64,000 nucleotides of DNA from positions 51,398,001 through 51,462,000 of the forward strand of contig CM060731.1 of NCBI GenBank assembly GCA_030704615.1, in the 5' to 3' direction. The translations under genes and the position numbers were made by a program. The notes under the pieces are model-generated. The model was not told the DNA's origin, did no database searches, and saw only the letters and a list, made by a program, of their open reading frames with translations. The DNA is from Takakia lepidozioides. Taxonomy: Eukaryota > Streptophyta > Takakiopsida > Takakiales > Takakiaceae. Every line of letters begins with the position of its first letter. Positions within the stretch are counted from its first letter, which is position 1. Positions 21,727 to 34,020 of this stretch are shown one piece after another.

Positions 21727-23843
21727 ATGGCGGAAGAAAAGTATAACATGAAGAACCCTGCAGTGAAGCGCATATTACAGGAGGTGAAGGAGATGCAAAA
21801 CAATCCAAGTGATGAGTACATGAGTCTTCCCCTCGAGGTTGTTCATTTCTTAACCTTCAATTCCTGCTGTTTTACCCCTGATTGTTTTAGGTGCAGAGGG
21901 GTGAATTGTCAACCTAAAGGCTCAGGGACCTTTTCTATCGAGTCTGAAGGCATTCTTTTCTCACTTGTCGAAGGTGCATGACAGATGTTCTCACAGTATA
22001 TTTGTGTCTTCCTTCTGTAACCTTTACAAGGGCTTGCAACAGCAGCAAGAGAGTTGACTGGTGGGTGGCATTGCAGGATAACATATTTGAATGGCACTTT
22101 GCAATACGTGGACCATCAGACACTGAGTTTCAAGGTGGCATTTATCATGGCCGAATCCAGTTACCCCCTGAATATCCCTTCAAGCCCCCTGCCTTCATGC
22201 TCCTCACAGTAAGCCCTCCTCCTCTTAGGGTTTTGTATTTTTCATTTAGCAGTGGAGGAGGCACAGAAGGTGGTTTGTGAGGTCTTGTCATCGTCTCAGT
22301 GGAAACTGATGGGTGTGAATGTTTGGCAGCCAAATGGGCGTTTTGAGACCCAGACCAAGATCTGCCTTAGCATCTCACAACACCACCCGGAGCACTGGCA
22401 GCCATCCTGGAGTGGTGCATCTCACACCCAATAGATTCTATAGATCCCTTTTGTGCTGTCTGGTCCTTCCAAACTGGGTGCAGGACCTATAGCTGCAAGG
22501 CTATGGCCAAGAACCTTGTAAAGTGTCTTTTTTGGCTCTGGTTTTGTTTCCTCTCTTGTTTTTTCCATTTTGTCCCATAAGCTCTTTGAGCTTTCCACGG
22601 ACGTTATGAAGTACCATTCATTTCATTTCATTTCTCTCCCCACCCCACTTTTAGCTTCTAAAATGTTGAAGGGATTTTTATGGACAGTGCGGACAGCGCT
22701 GGTTGCATTGATAGCATTCATGCCCACGAAACCTGATGGCGCCTTAGGATCCCTGGACTACACCAAGGAGGAGCGCCGTACCTTGGCCATCAAATCACGT
22801 ACTGCTGCTCCCAAGTTTGGCAACCCAGAACGCCAAACATTGATAGATGAGGTACAGCATTATAAATTCCTTCAGCTGGTTCTGGATGCCAAGCTCTTTT
22901 CCTTTCAGATTAAGGGTGCTGGTGAATCAAGGACTCCGATACGGTTGATTGTCTGTTAGTGCAAGGCTTTGTGTCTCATTTCACTGGTGTCATGTGCGAG
23001 GGATGCCTTCATAGAAATAAGGAAAAGGAGGGGGCATGTCTAATGATTGTGATGTAAGTGCAAATTTGTTTTGAGAACCATGTAAGCCTATGTCAGAGGT
23101 GCACACACATACCAGACTCCAGCAAGCAGCCACATACATGTTGGGATGTGCATAGCCACTATCAATTCACAAGATAGAAAGCGGATACTTATCAGTGAAG
23201 GCTGCTCTACATTTCAAATCCTGCAAGAAGTTTGGCACAAAATCCATTCCGAAACGCTGTTGAGTCTCATCATTTTCCTAATTCTGAAGACAGTGACGAC
23301 AAAGGATGTGGTGAAGGGGGAAATGCATCAGGTGAGGGGAGGGGACATTGACAAGTGGAAGTGGGTGCACGGAGGTGGTGGCAGATCCATGAACATATGA
23401 TGAAGAAAGCACTGCCAGTCCCTGAACTGCCTGCTGCTACTGCAGATGCTGAGGAGGAGGAGGAGGAGGTTGAGGAGGAGGTCGAGGAGGCCCCACTGGA
23501 GCCCCTGCTGGATGCAGCAGCTGAAAGGGGTGCTGTAGTAGAGAATGTGCATGAGCTGCGTGTGAATGCAAATGCCGGCCCAATTGCTGTCAGCTTCAGT
23601 GCTGGCTTCAGGGTGGCCACTCGCACTCCCCCTGCTGCTATTGCTCAGCAGCAGCCGCCACAGCACCAAGCACTAGCAGGAGCTGGAGGAGCAGTACAGG
23701 GTAGGCCGGCAGTGCAACAGCAGTCAACTGATCGGGGCTTGACTTTGCTGGCTATCGCTCTCACTGTGGCCATCATTGCACTCTTTATCAAGAAGCTGAT
23801 GAAGTCATCAGGGGTACCTGATGTTGTGGGGAGCCCTCTTTAG
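21727..23843 (+). CDS. Ubiquitin-conjugating enzyme E2 J type (Ubc6/UBC32-34-like), tail-anchored
   Basis: An ER-membrane E2 that takes ubiquitin from E1 and serves ER-associated degradation. Exons are 21727-21837, 22077-22208, 22330-22414, 22688-22851 and 23385-23843, giving 316 residues with consistent phases. The UBC fold runs from about residue 8 to 160: NPAVKRILQEVKEM, the FEWHFAIRGPSDTEFQGG strand, YHGRIQLPPEYPFKPPAF, then NGRFETQTKICLSISQHHPE with catalytic Cys93, and WQPSWSVRTAL, GSLDY and ERRTLA, all typical of the J subclass, which lacks the standard HPN context. A low-complexity acidic segment (EEEEEEVEEEVEE) and a Gln/Pro/Ala-rich linker lead to a C-terminal membrane anchor, LTLLAIALTVAIIALFIKKL, leaving only a short lumenal end. 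The frame is intact. A second ERAD-class E2 lies at 49.6-53.6 kb. Confidence 0.94.
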
Positions 23844-24445
23844 GGCTTGTACACATAACACATGTTTTGTGGGGAGCCTTTGTTTGGCTGTTCCTATTGC
23901 TTGTTGTTGTGCATGCTTGTGCTCATCTTCATCTCATGTGATTCTGACCACTGGCATAAATAGAGGATTATGTGGAGCTCCGACAGTGGCAACAGCCAGG
24001 CCGGCATACACCCGTCAGGGTTGACCCATGGACGGTGTGCCACCGTGGCAGGCAGGGATGTGTTGTAGGTAGGCAACCTGTCAGGTCTCATTGCAGGGAA
24101 TGGTGCCACTGTTGAGAATGTACTGCAATGTAGGGTGGTTGTGGTCTCATTGGATATCGTGTTTGTAGCACATATAATGAGTTTAGCCGGTGAAACTCTT
24201 CACCATGACAGTCAGTCTCTAAAACCTAGATTTATAATGGTGGTAGGAAAAAATAAAATCTAGCTAGTAGTATACATTTCAGGCAGAGACAAAGAATAAT
24301 CAACATCAAAACATTTATATTAGGAAAACTGCGGGAGGGTAGAAGGGTGGTGTGGTTGGGGAGAGTAGCTCTTTGTCTTGACACCCAAGCTAGGGTTGCT
24401 GATGCAGCCAGAGAGCTCGGTGGCTGTTTGTGTCTCTCGTGTGAA
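23844..24445. other. 3' UTR and spacer
   Basis: The probable 3' UTR of the E2 gene is followed by unremarkable sequence. No gene is seen. Confidence 0.65.
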
Positions 24446-25235
24446 GATGGTTGAAGCGTGGCTCCACGGCATCGCTCAAGCTGCAGAAGCGGCTGGTTGT
24501 CAGCATTCTCAAGTGTGGGCAGCAAAACGTCTGACTGGATCCCAATGAGGTCAATGAAATCTCTATTGCCAATTCCAGGCAAAACATCAGGAAGTTGGTG
24601 ACGGATGGGTTTGCGATCAGAGAGCCTCGGAACTTTACGCTCTTGGGCTCTTTGGCTTCCGACCTAGGTGAAATTCTACTTTCTCTTGTGCATGTGTTCA
24701 TCTCAGATCTGAATGGCTGTTTGGAGGTTTGTGATTTGGTAGATACTGCAAAACATCCAAGGTGCATGCTTTTTTGTGCTTCAACAAGCATGCCTCCTCA
24801 GCATTTGGAAGTGGTCATACATCCTGATGCTGGATTATGAAGTCCAAGGTGTTTAGATTGCATGGAAATGTAAGCTTCTTCTTTCTTACCACCCCTGCAG
24901 CTGGTTATAGGTGGATCAATCTCCATATGGAGTTATCAGTTTCCCAGATTCGATCCAGGGGTGCTTTGTCTGTCCCACTTCCTTGCTGACGCAGTTGGCT
25001 TCATCCTCAACTTTGAAGTGCTGTGGTTGTGACACCTGCGTGTTCTCCTCCGCAAGTACCAAGAGGCAAAGATGATTGACAGCATATGTACTACAACATG
25101 TTTATGAAGGTCAAGGATAATGTATTCAGGAATAAGCAGGTGCTGACGGAGAGCTTCAATGGCTGACAAGGTGTGTAAGAGTATCTCTGACCAGTTCAAG
25201 GCTCGGTACACAGAGAGCAAAGCTTCCTGGGATTG
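24446..25235 (+). pseudogene. Ribosomal protein eL19 pseudogene
   Basis: Two blocks resemble the cytosolic 60S protein eL19. Block 1 (24446 to about 24640) has ATGGTT, a roughly 20-bp insertion, SLKLQKRLVVSILKCG, an in-frame TGA where the family has Trp, then [20 protein letters not shown] and [11 protein letters not shown]. Block 2 (about 25023-25235) has an internal stop, LRVLLRKYQEAKMID, a one-base shift, HMYYNMFMKVKDNVFRNKQV and, in another frame, DQFKARYTESKASW. The about 380 bp between the blocks do not read as the missing basic middle of eL19. Stops, frameshifts and the replaced middle make it dead. I cannot tell whether it arose by retroposition or by decay of a genomic copy. Confidence 0.85.
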
Positions 25236-26105
25236 GAAGATTGCCAGGCCAAGGTTTGGTTATGAGCCAACACCTGCACCTTGTCAGATGCCCGTGCTGA
25301 TGACCACGTCAGATGGCCCAGGAAAGAAACCAAATAAGAGAGATTCTGATTTTCTTGCTCAGGTTGTTCACTCGTCGATTCGGCCCTTTAAGGGCCAGAG
25401 TCCTCAACAGTGCAGAAACTGACCAGATCTGCCCTAAATTTTACAGACATTATTGCTTTGTGTGTCAAGGATCTTGTGGTTCAGAGTCTTTCTCACTCAT
25501 AATCAACGGATGTGGCATGTGCAAATGCCTGGATTAGTCAACTGGAGGCCAATTGAAGTTTGTGGACTCCTTGCAACATTACCTCAGAAGTTTCATTTTG
25601 CAGTTCCAACAGTTCATGTGCAACCTGGGTCAGTTGATATTGAAATGATGTAGTCTGTTTGTCAGATGCCCTCTGGATTCTTCCACCTTGGTTCTTCATG
25701 AGGAGGAAGAAGGAAATCTGCAGTAGATCTGAAGCTCTACTGGTCCACCGATCCATCAGCGGACTTGATGACGGATCATGCCATCCACAGATCCGAAGTC
25801 TTAAATTAATAACTAATACTCAAAATATGATGTATTTTCACACCCACCACGGGACCCATCAGCTGGAGACACATCTGTCCCCTCAGCCATTGCATCAAAC
25901 AACAGTCAGACTTCTATGTGGCCAGAGGAAGACCAAACTCACGAGGAAAATAATGTAGAGGGTTGATACTTCATACCTTGTCTTTTCTTGTGGCCCTAAT
26001 ACGGATGTTGCCAATACCAGCTAGGTGGGGTATTGAGTATTGACCTAGGTGCTGGATACCCTGGTTGACACAACTGGCCAGACGCTGTGTAAGAGTCCAA
26101 CACTG
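25236..26105. other. Intergenic, no gene seen
   Basis: Only short frames without recognisable features. The last bases (26097-26105, CCAACACTG) form the outer arm of a palindrome with the adjacent hAT element end. Confidence 0.65.
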
Positions 26106-27037
26106 GTCATGACCAGTGTTGGGCGGTTCTTGCATTTGTGAAGGAACCTTCGGTTCCGGTTCCAAAATTATTTCAAGAGACGGTTCCGGATCCGGTTCCG
26201 GTTTTTTTTTATTGAGCCGGTTCCGGTCCGGTTCCGGATCCAACTTTTAAACATGGGGGCGGTTCCGGTTACCGGTTAGTTGCTGATAAAAACCATCGGT
26301 TCTGGTTAGGTTCCGGTTCTATTTTAAAAATATATTTGTTTAATTTAATTAGATTTAAAATATTTTATCAGTCCGGTAGATTAAATAGCAGTGTATTCAC
26401 ATATTTGAACTAAAATCCAACGATTTTGTTAGTTTTCAGTAACACAAAAAAACAAACAAAAATACTCTAAATAAACTGGTAGAAGAAAATGGGTAAAATT
26501 TTATGGGTTGAAAGTACTATTCAGCTACCTGGCAAGTATTGGCATCTTCAAACATTTTATTAATGAACTTAGCCAGGATATCATGGAGCTGGAGATTGAA
26601 CCCAAGATCTCATGGCGCTGAAGCATTGAACATAGAATCTCATGGCCTTCAAGCATTGAACCCAGGATCTCAGGAGCTTAAGAGCATTAAATAAGTTTTT
26701 CCCTGGGCCCACCAGCCCCACCAAGGGGTCAAGAACCGGACTTAGAAGCGCTTTGGTAGGTACTAGAGACATTTAGGGCTACAGCCCCATTTAGGGCTAC
26801 AGCCCACGGGTGGACCGGAACCGGAACCGGAACCGCTTTGGAGCTGGAACCGCCGGTTCCCACACATGTGGTCGTAGCTGGAACCGCCGGTTCCGGTTCC
26901 CACACAATCCCCAATGAGCGGTTCCGGTTCCGGTTCTGCACAGGCGGGTCCGGTTCCGGTCCGGTTCCACATAACCAGAACCGGAACCGGCGGTTACCCG
27001 GGGCCCAGGCGGGTAACCGCCCAACACTGGTCATGAC
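26106..27037. mobile_element. Non-autonomous hAT-type transposon with 8-bp target duplication
   Basis: The element body is 26114-27029 (916 bp). It begins CAGTGTTGGGCGGTT and ends with the inverse AACCGCCCAACACTG, a hAT-like CAGTG terminus. It is flanked by identical 8-bp direct repeats GTCATGAC at 26106-26113 and 27030-27037, as expected for hAT target-site duplication. There is no transposase frame. Both subterminal zones are packed with GGTTCCGG/CCGGAACC motifs in opposite orientation; the centre is AT-rich and contains a degenerate about 27-bp tandem repeat (GATCTCATGG...GCATTGAAC) at 26600-26690. Confidence 0.92.
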
Positions 27038-27824
27038 CTTCGTGCCTAAACAGTCCTTCTGTTACTCCTCTGGTGTCTCGCTCCATCTCTCTTTCCAAGC
27101 ACATCGTTGTTGTCTGCTATCACTTTGTACTTAGACATAGTATTGAAGAATAAACCCTGTATCATTCCTGAAGAGATATGCAACTCCCATCTCTCTCCTG
27201 AAAGACAAGAAATGAAGGACAACACCCATTGGCAGGCATTTTGCACACCCAAATGATCAGGCATTTAGGCCCGCCAATAGAATGGCTGTTGGATGACGAA
27301 AGTAGAGGCCTCACTCTGCTCTATTCGATGCCCCAAGGACCTTTCTATGCACAGCTCTCAGCAACCCTGAAGTTTGATTGCTGTTTGCACACCAGATGCA
27401 ATGGTTGTCCTAGTCTAATAACTTCCATCATCAACCATCAGCTGTAAATGCATGCATACGCCATCCTATTTTCAGGATTAGGATCAGCTAACATAATCGC
27501 CAGATTCCCTGGGAGTGTTCTCCCCTTCTCAAGGTTGTGTCCATAGATTCTGACAAGTACAATACTTGTTAACATTAAGGGGAATATGAGATAAAAGCCG
27601 AGTGGAGCTCTCATCAATGACAAAACAAGAGTGTGAAACAAGAGAGGAGGACCTTATCACATGTCACAACCACCTTTTACATTAACAATCCTGGGGACTC
27701 ATCAATGCAGCCGTACCCAAAGCTCTCAAATTAGTATCCATTGAGAACATCTGGGACGCAAAACAGAAATTGTTGCAGCAAAACTTAGGAAAGCACTTCT
27801 CCCAATCCACTACCAACTCGAAAT
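27038..27824. other. Intergenic, includes eS1 3' UTR
   Basis: No gene is seen. The part next to 27824 should contain the 3' UTR of the minus-strand eS1 gene. Confidence 0.6.
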
Positions 27825-30036
27825 TTAAGCCCCAGGAACCTCAACAGGCTCCACTTCAAGCTCCGCGTCATCACCAACAGGTCGCTCTATCTTTGCTCCC
27901 ACCTCCTCACTGTAGTCCCCGTGAACCTGTTGAACCAGCCAAGCAATCTCAGGATGATTTACATTTAAATGTATCTGAGATAGTTCTATGGGGCAATTGC
28001 AGACATCGGCTCTGCGCTGAAGGAAAGTTCTCACTTTACATTGATGTCCAAGCTGATTAACATGCATGGGAACCTGACAACTGCATCCATTCTCTTCTAG
28101 GGGGAAAATGCCCATTCACTAAACTCTGCTTGACATGAAAATTAAGCTGCGGCAATGAGAGGAAGGAAGGTGAGTCTTACCTCCATAAGCTTGCCCAGAT
28201 CAAATTTGGGAGCTTTCAGAATTTTTACTTTCCGAATGAAGGTGTTCTGTAGAGGATAGATACCAGCTGTTGCCTTCTCAATCTCTTTTCCAATCACCTC
28301 TGGAATGAACTTGGCTACAAGTTCCTTCAAATCACAAGATTGAGCTTCACGCACAATGATCTCCCTCATCTTCCGGCGAATCTGGATCGACAACAGAGTT
28401 CTCGTTAATGAAAGAACTCATTGCTGTTCACTTCATTACTCAAGTGGTAAGGGGGAAGACCCAGATCAATATATGTCAGAAAACCCCTGAAAATAACCAA
28501 GACAGCTGAACAAGGAGAAGATCTATTTCTTTCAGAGACTATCAATCAATACATGAGATTGGCATCATTTTAACCAAGAGTCTTGTAGAAATGTGTTGCA
28601 CACAGATCAAGAAAACATGGCTACAAACCTGCCGGATTTGGCCAGACTGTGCATAGCAAGTGCGCTTAATCTGGTTGGGCCGCTTCTTTGTGAAGCCAAT
28701 GCAGAAAATCCGCAACATGTAGTTGTCTGTAGTTTTCACATCCACATGTGACTCTATCAGACTCTGCCATTTCCGCACCAGCGACCGCAACTTGTCTGTG
28801 GTGAAATCCATTCCCTGCATCCCAAGCCATTTCACAACACCTTCAGCCCTGACAACAAAAGAAGTTCACTTTAGAGTGCCAAAAGGCACTAATACCTGAG
28901 AATAATGCAGAAGATTTCCCATCAAACCGAGTGATGAAGAGCCCCATACTAAAAGCAGCACTGCCCACAGAAGGATGAGACTAACCCAAAAGTTAGTGAG
29001 GACATTGCGACCCTGCACATCCTCAGCCCTCAGCTTGATTTTGCGGAAAGCCTGGTCTTCATCCTGCTGTAGATCAGCCAGTGATACTTCGAACACTCTC
29101 CCCTTCAATCCATCCGATGCAATCTGTTGCACACACAAACAGTTAGTAATGAAGAAGGACGAAACTTACATCACTGCTACATTAATTCACAGGACAATAT
29201 ATACAGGTCCACTGCACAAACAAATGGTTTCAAGCAGTCACTTAAAAAACAGGCTTCTTACATCAACTCCACTTTAAACACTTGATGACATGCAGCAGAG
29301 TTTTAGAATACATCAACCACAATCCGAGCATTAGACTTTAATCAGACAGCGGTTCCCCATAACAGAAGCAAATTTCCAGACATAGGAGACGTGCCCCATC
29401 GCTGTAGCAATTTTAAACAGGACAACACATCACGTCCAACTAGCCTAATCTCCACTGGCTCTATGACAGTGCAAATTAACCACCCTGGTCCTAGAACACT
29501 ACTTGGATGGGTGATGTCTTTTGGAAAGTTCACCTAGACGGACTATACAGGCCACTCTTTCAGCTACTCTGTGAGATGGTACACGGAGGCCATCATTCAC
29601 CGCCAAAAGTTCTTTTGGACAACCCAACACAACCTCTAGCAAGTCCACTATCCTCTTCTCACACAAGTCTCTCACTTCCTTAATCTATGCAACTTGTTTC
29701 ACAGCCCACGGGTTTACCTTAGTTCCTTGAGTCCTGGTCACAAGGGTTTTGCCAACTGATCGTTGCGTAAACGTGGTAGGGGCCTTGATATCATACCAAT
29801 CCTTCTTAGAAAAGGGGTCCACACTGCACCCCCACTTTCAGAGTCAATTGCGCATACATCCTCTATAGTAACCTGTCTACCTCTCCAGTCTTCCTGAGTT
29901 TTACGCCAACAGATGAATACACTCCAGCAATGTGCTACGAAAACGCATTCACGGCAAGAAGGGAAAGAATCATTCACATTTTCTTCTTGCCACCCTTCTT
30001 GCCCTTGGAGATTCGCTTGTTCTTGCCGACCGCCAT
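27825..30036 (-). CDS. RPS3A: 40S ribosomal protein eS1 (S3A)
   Basis: A component of the cytosolic 40S subunit near the mRNA exit. Minus-strand exons are 30036-29978, 29823-29718, 29123-28986, 28814-28629, 28381-28181 and 27926-27825, giving 263 residues (plant eS1 is about 262). Junction phases are 2, 0, 0, 0, 0. It starts [19 protein letters not shown], followed by [57 protein letters not shown] across the third intron, [40 protein letters not shown] across the fourth, [34 protein letters not shown] and an acidic tail ending EVPGA. The residue split by the first junction (AT|T, Ile) is inferred. The frame is intact. A variant telo-box lies about 90 bp upstream. Confidence 0.95.
29426..29541 (+). 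repeat. 5S-rRNA-like fragment in eS1 intron 2 (degenerate)
   Basis: On the strand opposite to the gene, AAATTAACC, then TAGAACACTACTTGGATGGG, TGATG and GGAAAGTT follow the order and spacing of the plant 5S rRNA internal promoter and 3' half (AAGTTAAGC, AGTACTAGGATGGGTGACC, GGGAAGTCC). The 5' half is weaker. Length (about 116 bp) also fits. It could be a 5S pseudogene or the head of a 5S-derived SINE. Confidence 0.5.
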
Positions 30037-30285
30037 AGCTGCGGGAGCGTAGTGCGCAGTGGAAGCTACAGCAACAGAGAGATGCAAAAAGACGCGGTGC
30101 CCTACCTTTCGTCCGCCGCTCTCCCAAGCCCTAATCCACCTTTGCGTTCACCGTGTTCACACCGGCAAGCGGTATAGGGCGCCGGGGGTCTATGATATTT
30201 TTTTAATTTTTTTAATATATCTATATTATTTATTTATTGTGTATTATTTTAATAGAGATTGATCATTGGTGGTGTTTTTTTTTGT
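30037..30285. other. eS1 promoter region
   Basis: At 30126-30134 is AAGCCCTAA, a one-base variant of the telo-box, read here on the strand opposite to eS1 (as TTAGGGCTT). T/A-rich spacer follows from 30188. Confidence 0.4.
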
Positions 30286-30562
30286 TTTTTTCGAAATTTG
30301 GAAAATAACAGGAGTTGGTTACTGAGTTTTGAAAAAAATAGCCATATTTTCTGTTCATCCACTGAGATTTGGAGAGAATCATCCTTCTCTGTATTTTCAT
30401 CCATGTATATCATCCATTTCGGAAACTTCATCCATATTTTATATTTTATTTGGAGAAGTTTGGCGATTTCATCCCTGAGAAAAACAGGGAATTTACAACA
30501 GAATATTCCTTTTTATTTTTGGAGGTCAAAATATTGCGAAAAATTCGCCAGAAATAAAACTG
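30286..30562 (+). repeat. Dispersed repeat, copy B (pairs with 8849-9119)
   Basis: Same orientation and nearly the full length of the 8849-9119 copy, with scattered substitutions. Contains TTCATCC motifs at about 30354, 30399, 30428 and 30469. Confidence 0.85.
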
Positions 30563-33274
30563 GTGTCCAATTTCCAATGCCCAACGGCCGCGATGCAGCC
30601 TAGTGGGATGAGCTCCGTGTTTGCCGTGAGGGAGTTGAGGACTTGGACGTTTTTGCAAAGCCTCACCTCGAAGGAATGCTGATGCTAGGTATCCAGACTC
30701 GGTCCCTCTGAGTCTAAGCTCCCATACTTCTCTTCCCGTTCTTCTAACTCTTCGTTGAACTGATTGCTCCAATGTTTTGTTGTCTCGATTGTTTTCTGTC
30801 TCTCATCTTCCCAACTACCTCTCTTGAGCTAATTGTTGCTTTGGCGGTGATAATGATTATCCTGGGTGGCCTCATTGTTTGTAATTAGCTACAACTGTTC
30901 TTAAGTATGGCGTGGAAGTGCGGTCTCTGCATGATTGTATTGCTTTCGGCAATATTGAATACTATGCCGCCACAGTTTTTATGGTATGACAAGTTTTGCT
31001 TGTTACTCCTCAGAATTTGAACTGTAGAGGCTTTTCTCTTTGTTGGCGATAGGATTGACAACGCAACATATGCGCATCATCTTGTTTCTATACTCACTCC
31101 CGCGATGTGCCTCTCTCTCACCCTTCTCCTTTGGTCAAAGGGGTTATTCTTGCCATTATATGTCACCACTGTCATGGTGAATGACATGTAAAAGCAAACT
31201 GTCCGGTCCTACTTGAAGTTATGAATAATTTTGTTCGTGCCTCTTCCCTACCTAATCACTCCAAGGTTTTGGCAAATGCACATCCTTGGAGGCAGGCCCG
31301 TTGAGGAAATAGACTGATATCTACCATCCGATGCCTCCATATGCTACGATGTTTCGTGGAGAGAATTCACAGTCTCTTTCACCCATCAGCCCGACGAGGG
31401 TTTTGCTTCTGCCTCCAAATCGTCTGTTTCTACGACTAAAGCGGAGGATATGCCCGCTATGTTTCCTCTGTCACTTCCTGATGGTCAATAAAGTCTTGCG
31501 ACTTTTTGCCTGCAGTTGAAAGACTTCTCGGAAGCCCTCCTTGCTGATGCAACCCCCTTTGTTGGGGCTCAGGCGATGGCCACTAACATTTCCCCTATCA
31601 TTTTCGGCTTCCATGATGGGACCCCCTCTATCTTCCTCATTAGTACTGATAATAACTTTTCTACTGCTTGAATCACTAAAAATAATGTGCTTTCCCTATG
31701 GACCCCAACAAGGAGTTAAACCTGATTTTGCTTAAAATTAAAGAAATTTTCTTTCTTACTTGCCTAATCTGCAACTCACGTCTGAAACCCCTGTTTTCTT
31801 TGGGTCTTGCTTGTATCAATCCACTTCCAAAAAGGATCTGTTCTGTGTCTAAGTTCTTCCTATTATGAGGTTATCTAATGTGCGAATGGAGGATGCATGT
31901 TTTTCCTTCTTGATCTGGTTATGGGGGGCAGTGTTCCCCAAGGTATTAGGGGGTCTACAGGCCGACCTTACTTGGTAGCCACTCAGTCGATTTGAGGCCT
32001 ATATGAGGAGGCTGGTGGACTTAGTTTTTGATCTATGTGAGGTGTTCAAGTTGTCTCTGAAAATTATGTCGTTCTACCAATAATATAACCCAAGGTGGTT
32101 GGTCAAAGCAGGGGAGGTACTTTTTTGATCACGTGAACTTTAAAGTTGGTATGAGTTTTAGAGCTCCATCTTCACATAGAACTCTCTATTTCTCTACGCT
32201 CTTTGGCCATTAGCCCATATGTGTTGACAACTAGTTTTATATGGGTGGCGTTCGAACCCATACCTCTTTGGTAGCCCACATATATGAACGCAATGAGGGA
32301 GACCCCCCCCCCCACCCCCACCCTTGGCAGTTGTAGTGTGTGTGTGTGTTCTAGTCTGTGTTGTTGTTGTCCCATAAGCATCTAACTCATAGCCTAAAAC
32401 TGAAGCTGCTTATATACCAAAATGGCTTGTTGTTGTTGCAGTCCATATGCATCAAAATCATGGGCTATAGCAAAAGCTGCATACATAACAAATTCAACTT
32501 CATTTGTTGTCACTTCTTACCAAGATGGACTGAGGTAGAGGTTGTTCTCAAAACAGAATGTCAACTTCAAAATGATTTTGACCTGTATCAACTAGTTGCA
32601 ATATAGAATTAAAACAAGTTGTCTCACACTTCACCATAAAGAGCTCTACACCATCGCCAATTGCAAACAAACACTAGGTGAAATGGAAAGCTAGTATATA
32701 AAAACAACGGCTTGGCAATTAACTCTCTATCCAAACAACTCTCTAACAAACTCTAATATAACCTCTTCATAACCAAACCAAGCATATAGTCACTGACACT
32801 TAGGAGCATAACAGTTTTCAAGCATAGACTTATACATTACAATCACATAAGGATAATGGTCAAAGGGTTCCCTTCCTTAGTACCAGCAGCCACCTCTCTG
32901 CAGTAACAAACAACCCCCCAAAGTTAGAAATTCGGAGTCGCATGCCATTGTGATGCGCACAAAGCAAGCCCCCAAGCACAGAGACACATCTCCCCACATC
33001 ATGCAGACCAAGAACCTTTGTCTTGCACCACACATTGAGGCACACTCCCTCCTGATCCTAATTAGTCTTCTGGGAGAGAAATGTATGCCTCCTGGATTGG
33101 GTAATGCAACCCCTGGCACTCATGTTCTCCTAGGACAAACCCACCATTCAACCAACCCATTACCCACCTCCAAATTGAAAAGCAGATGTGAACATGGTGT
33201 TCGTCCCCTTCAATATCTCATGAATTCTACATTAATGATGTATCCATCACAAAACTTGTGTCAAGAGAATGGAA
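30563..33274. other. Intergenic, no gene seen
   Basis: A 2.7 kb region with no recognisable gene. 32306-32318 begins a C-run followed by CCCCACCCCCACCC, and 32338-32350 is a short GT repeat. Confidence 0.6.
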
Positions 33275-34020
33275 CACTACAGGAAAAGGGGGGCCTTTGC
33301 GACGCCCGAGCCACGCCGCAGCGTCGGGAAAACGCCCTTTTCGGGCATGTGGCAGGCGCAGAATTTGCGACGCCCGGCAGTCGCATAGGCGTCGCCAAAT
33401 GACATCCCAAAAATGCGATGTATGGGGGTCGCGAGCCCCGCCCCAACTCCCGCGACTACCGGACGTCGCTTTTCAGGCCGTCCGCGCCGATGACAGGGGC
33501 CTCCGTCGAGCGACGTCTCGCCGTCGCGGCCCTCCAGCCAACGGCGTTGGTGGGGGCGCCGGTGCGGCGTCGCATCCCCTTTTTTTTCTAACCTGCCCGA
33601 GAGTCCCATCATAAGACCCAAAAACACGTGGCGTAAGCCGGGTGGTACGCCAAGCGATGCTAGTGCGTCGCTGCAAGTGACTATTGGGCGTGGCAAAAAA
33701 AAACAGCAGGAGCAGGAGTCAGGCTCCGCCACGCCCGGGCGTGGGTTTTGCGACATTCTGGCGTTGCTTTGTTTTATATTTAATCCAAAAAAAAAAGACG
33801 TGGCGCAGGCAGGGTGGCGGGCTACGCGACGCCAGGGCGTCGCGGCTTACGACCCCGGACCAAAAAACACGTCGCAGGGGATGTCCGGGGTTGCCACCCG
33901 CAAATGGGATTGGCGACGCCCGACCGTCGCGGCATGCGACCCCGCCCAAAAACACGTCGCCATTGGCGACGTCCTGCAGTCGCGAGGACAGCCTGTTGGG
34001 GGGGGGGGGGGGGGGTTGGG
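33275..34020 (+). mobile_element. CACTA-type terminus with GC-rich subterminal repeats
   Basis: The sequence CACTACAGGAAAA at 33275 matches the terminus of CACTA (En/Spm) transposons. It is followed by about 730 bp densely filled with GCGACGCC, CGTCGC and GTCGCGA motifs in both orientations, as in subterminal repeat regions of CACTA elements. The 3 bp before it are GAA. A matching TAGTG end was not found, though similar GTCGC motifs reappear at 40555-40607. Long reading frames here are by-products of GC content. Confidence 0.6.

Noticed and set aside
27046-27264. Small minus-strand frame beside the hAT element
   Set aside because: No homology or conserved composition; frame length is what chance gives in this base composition.
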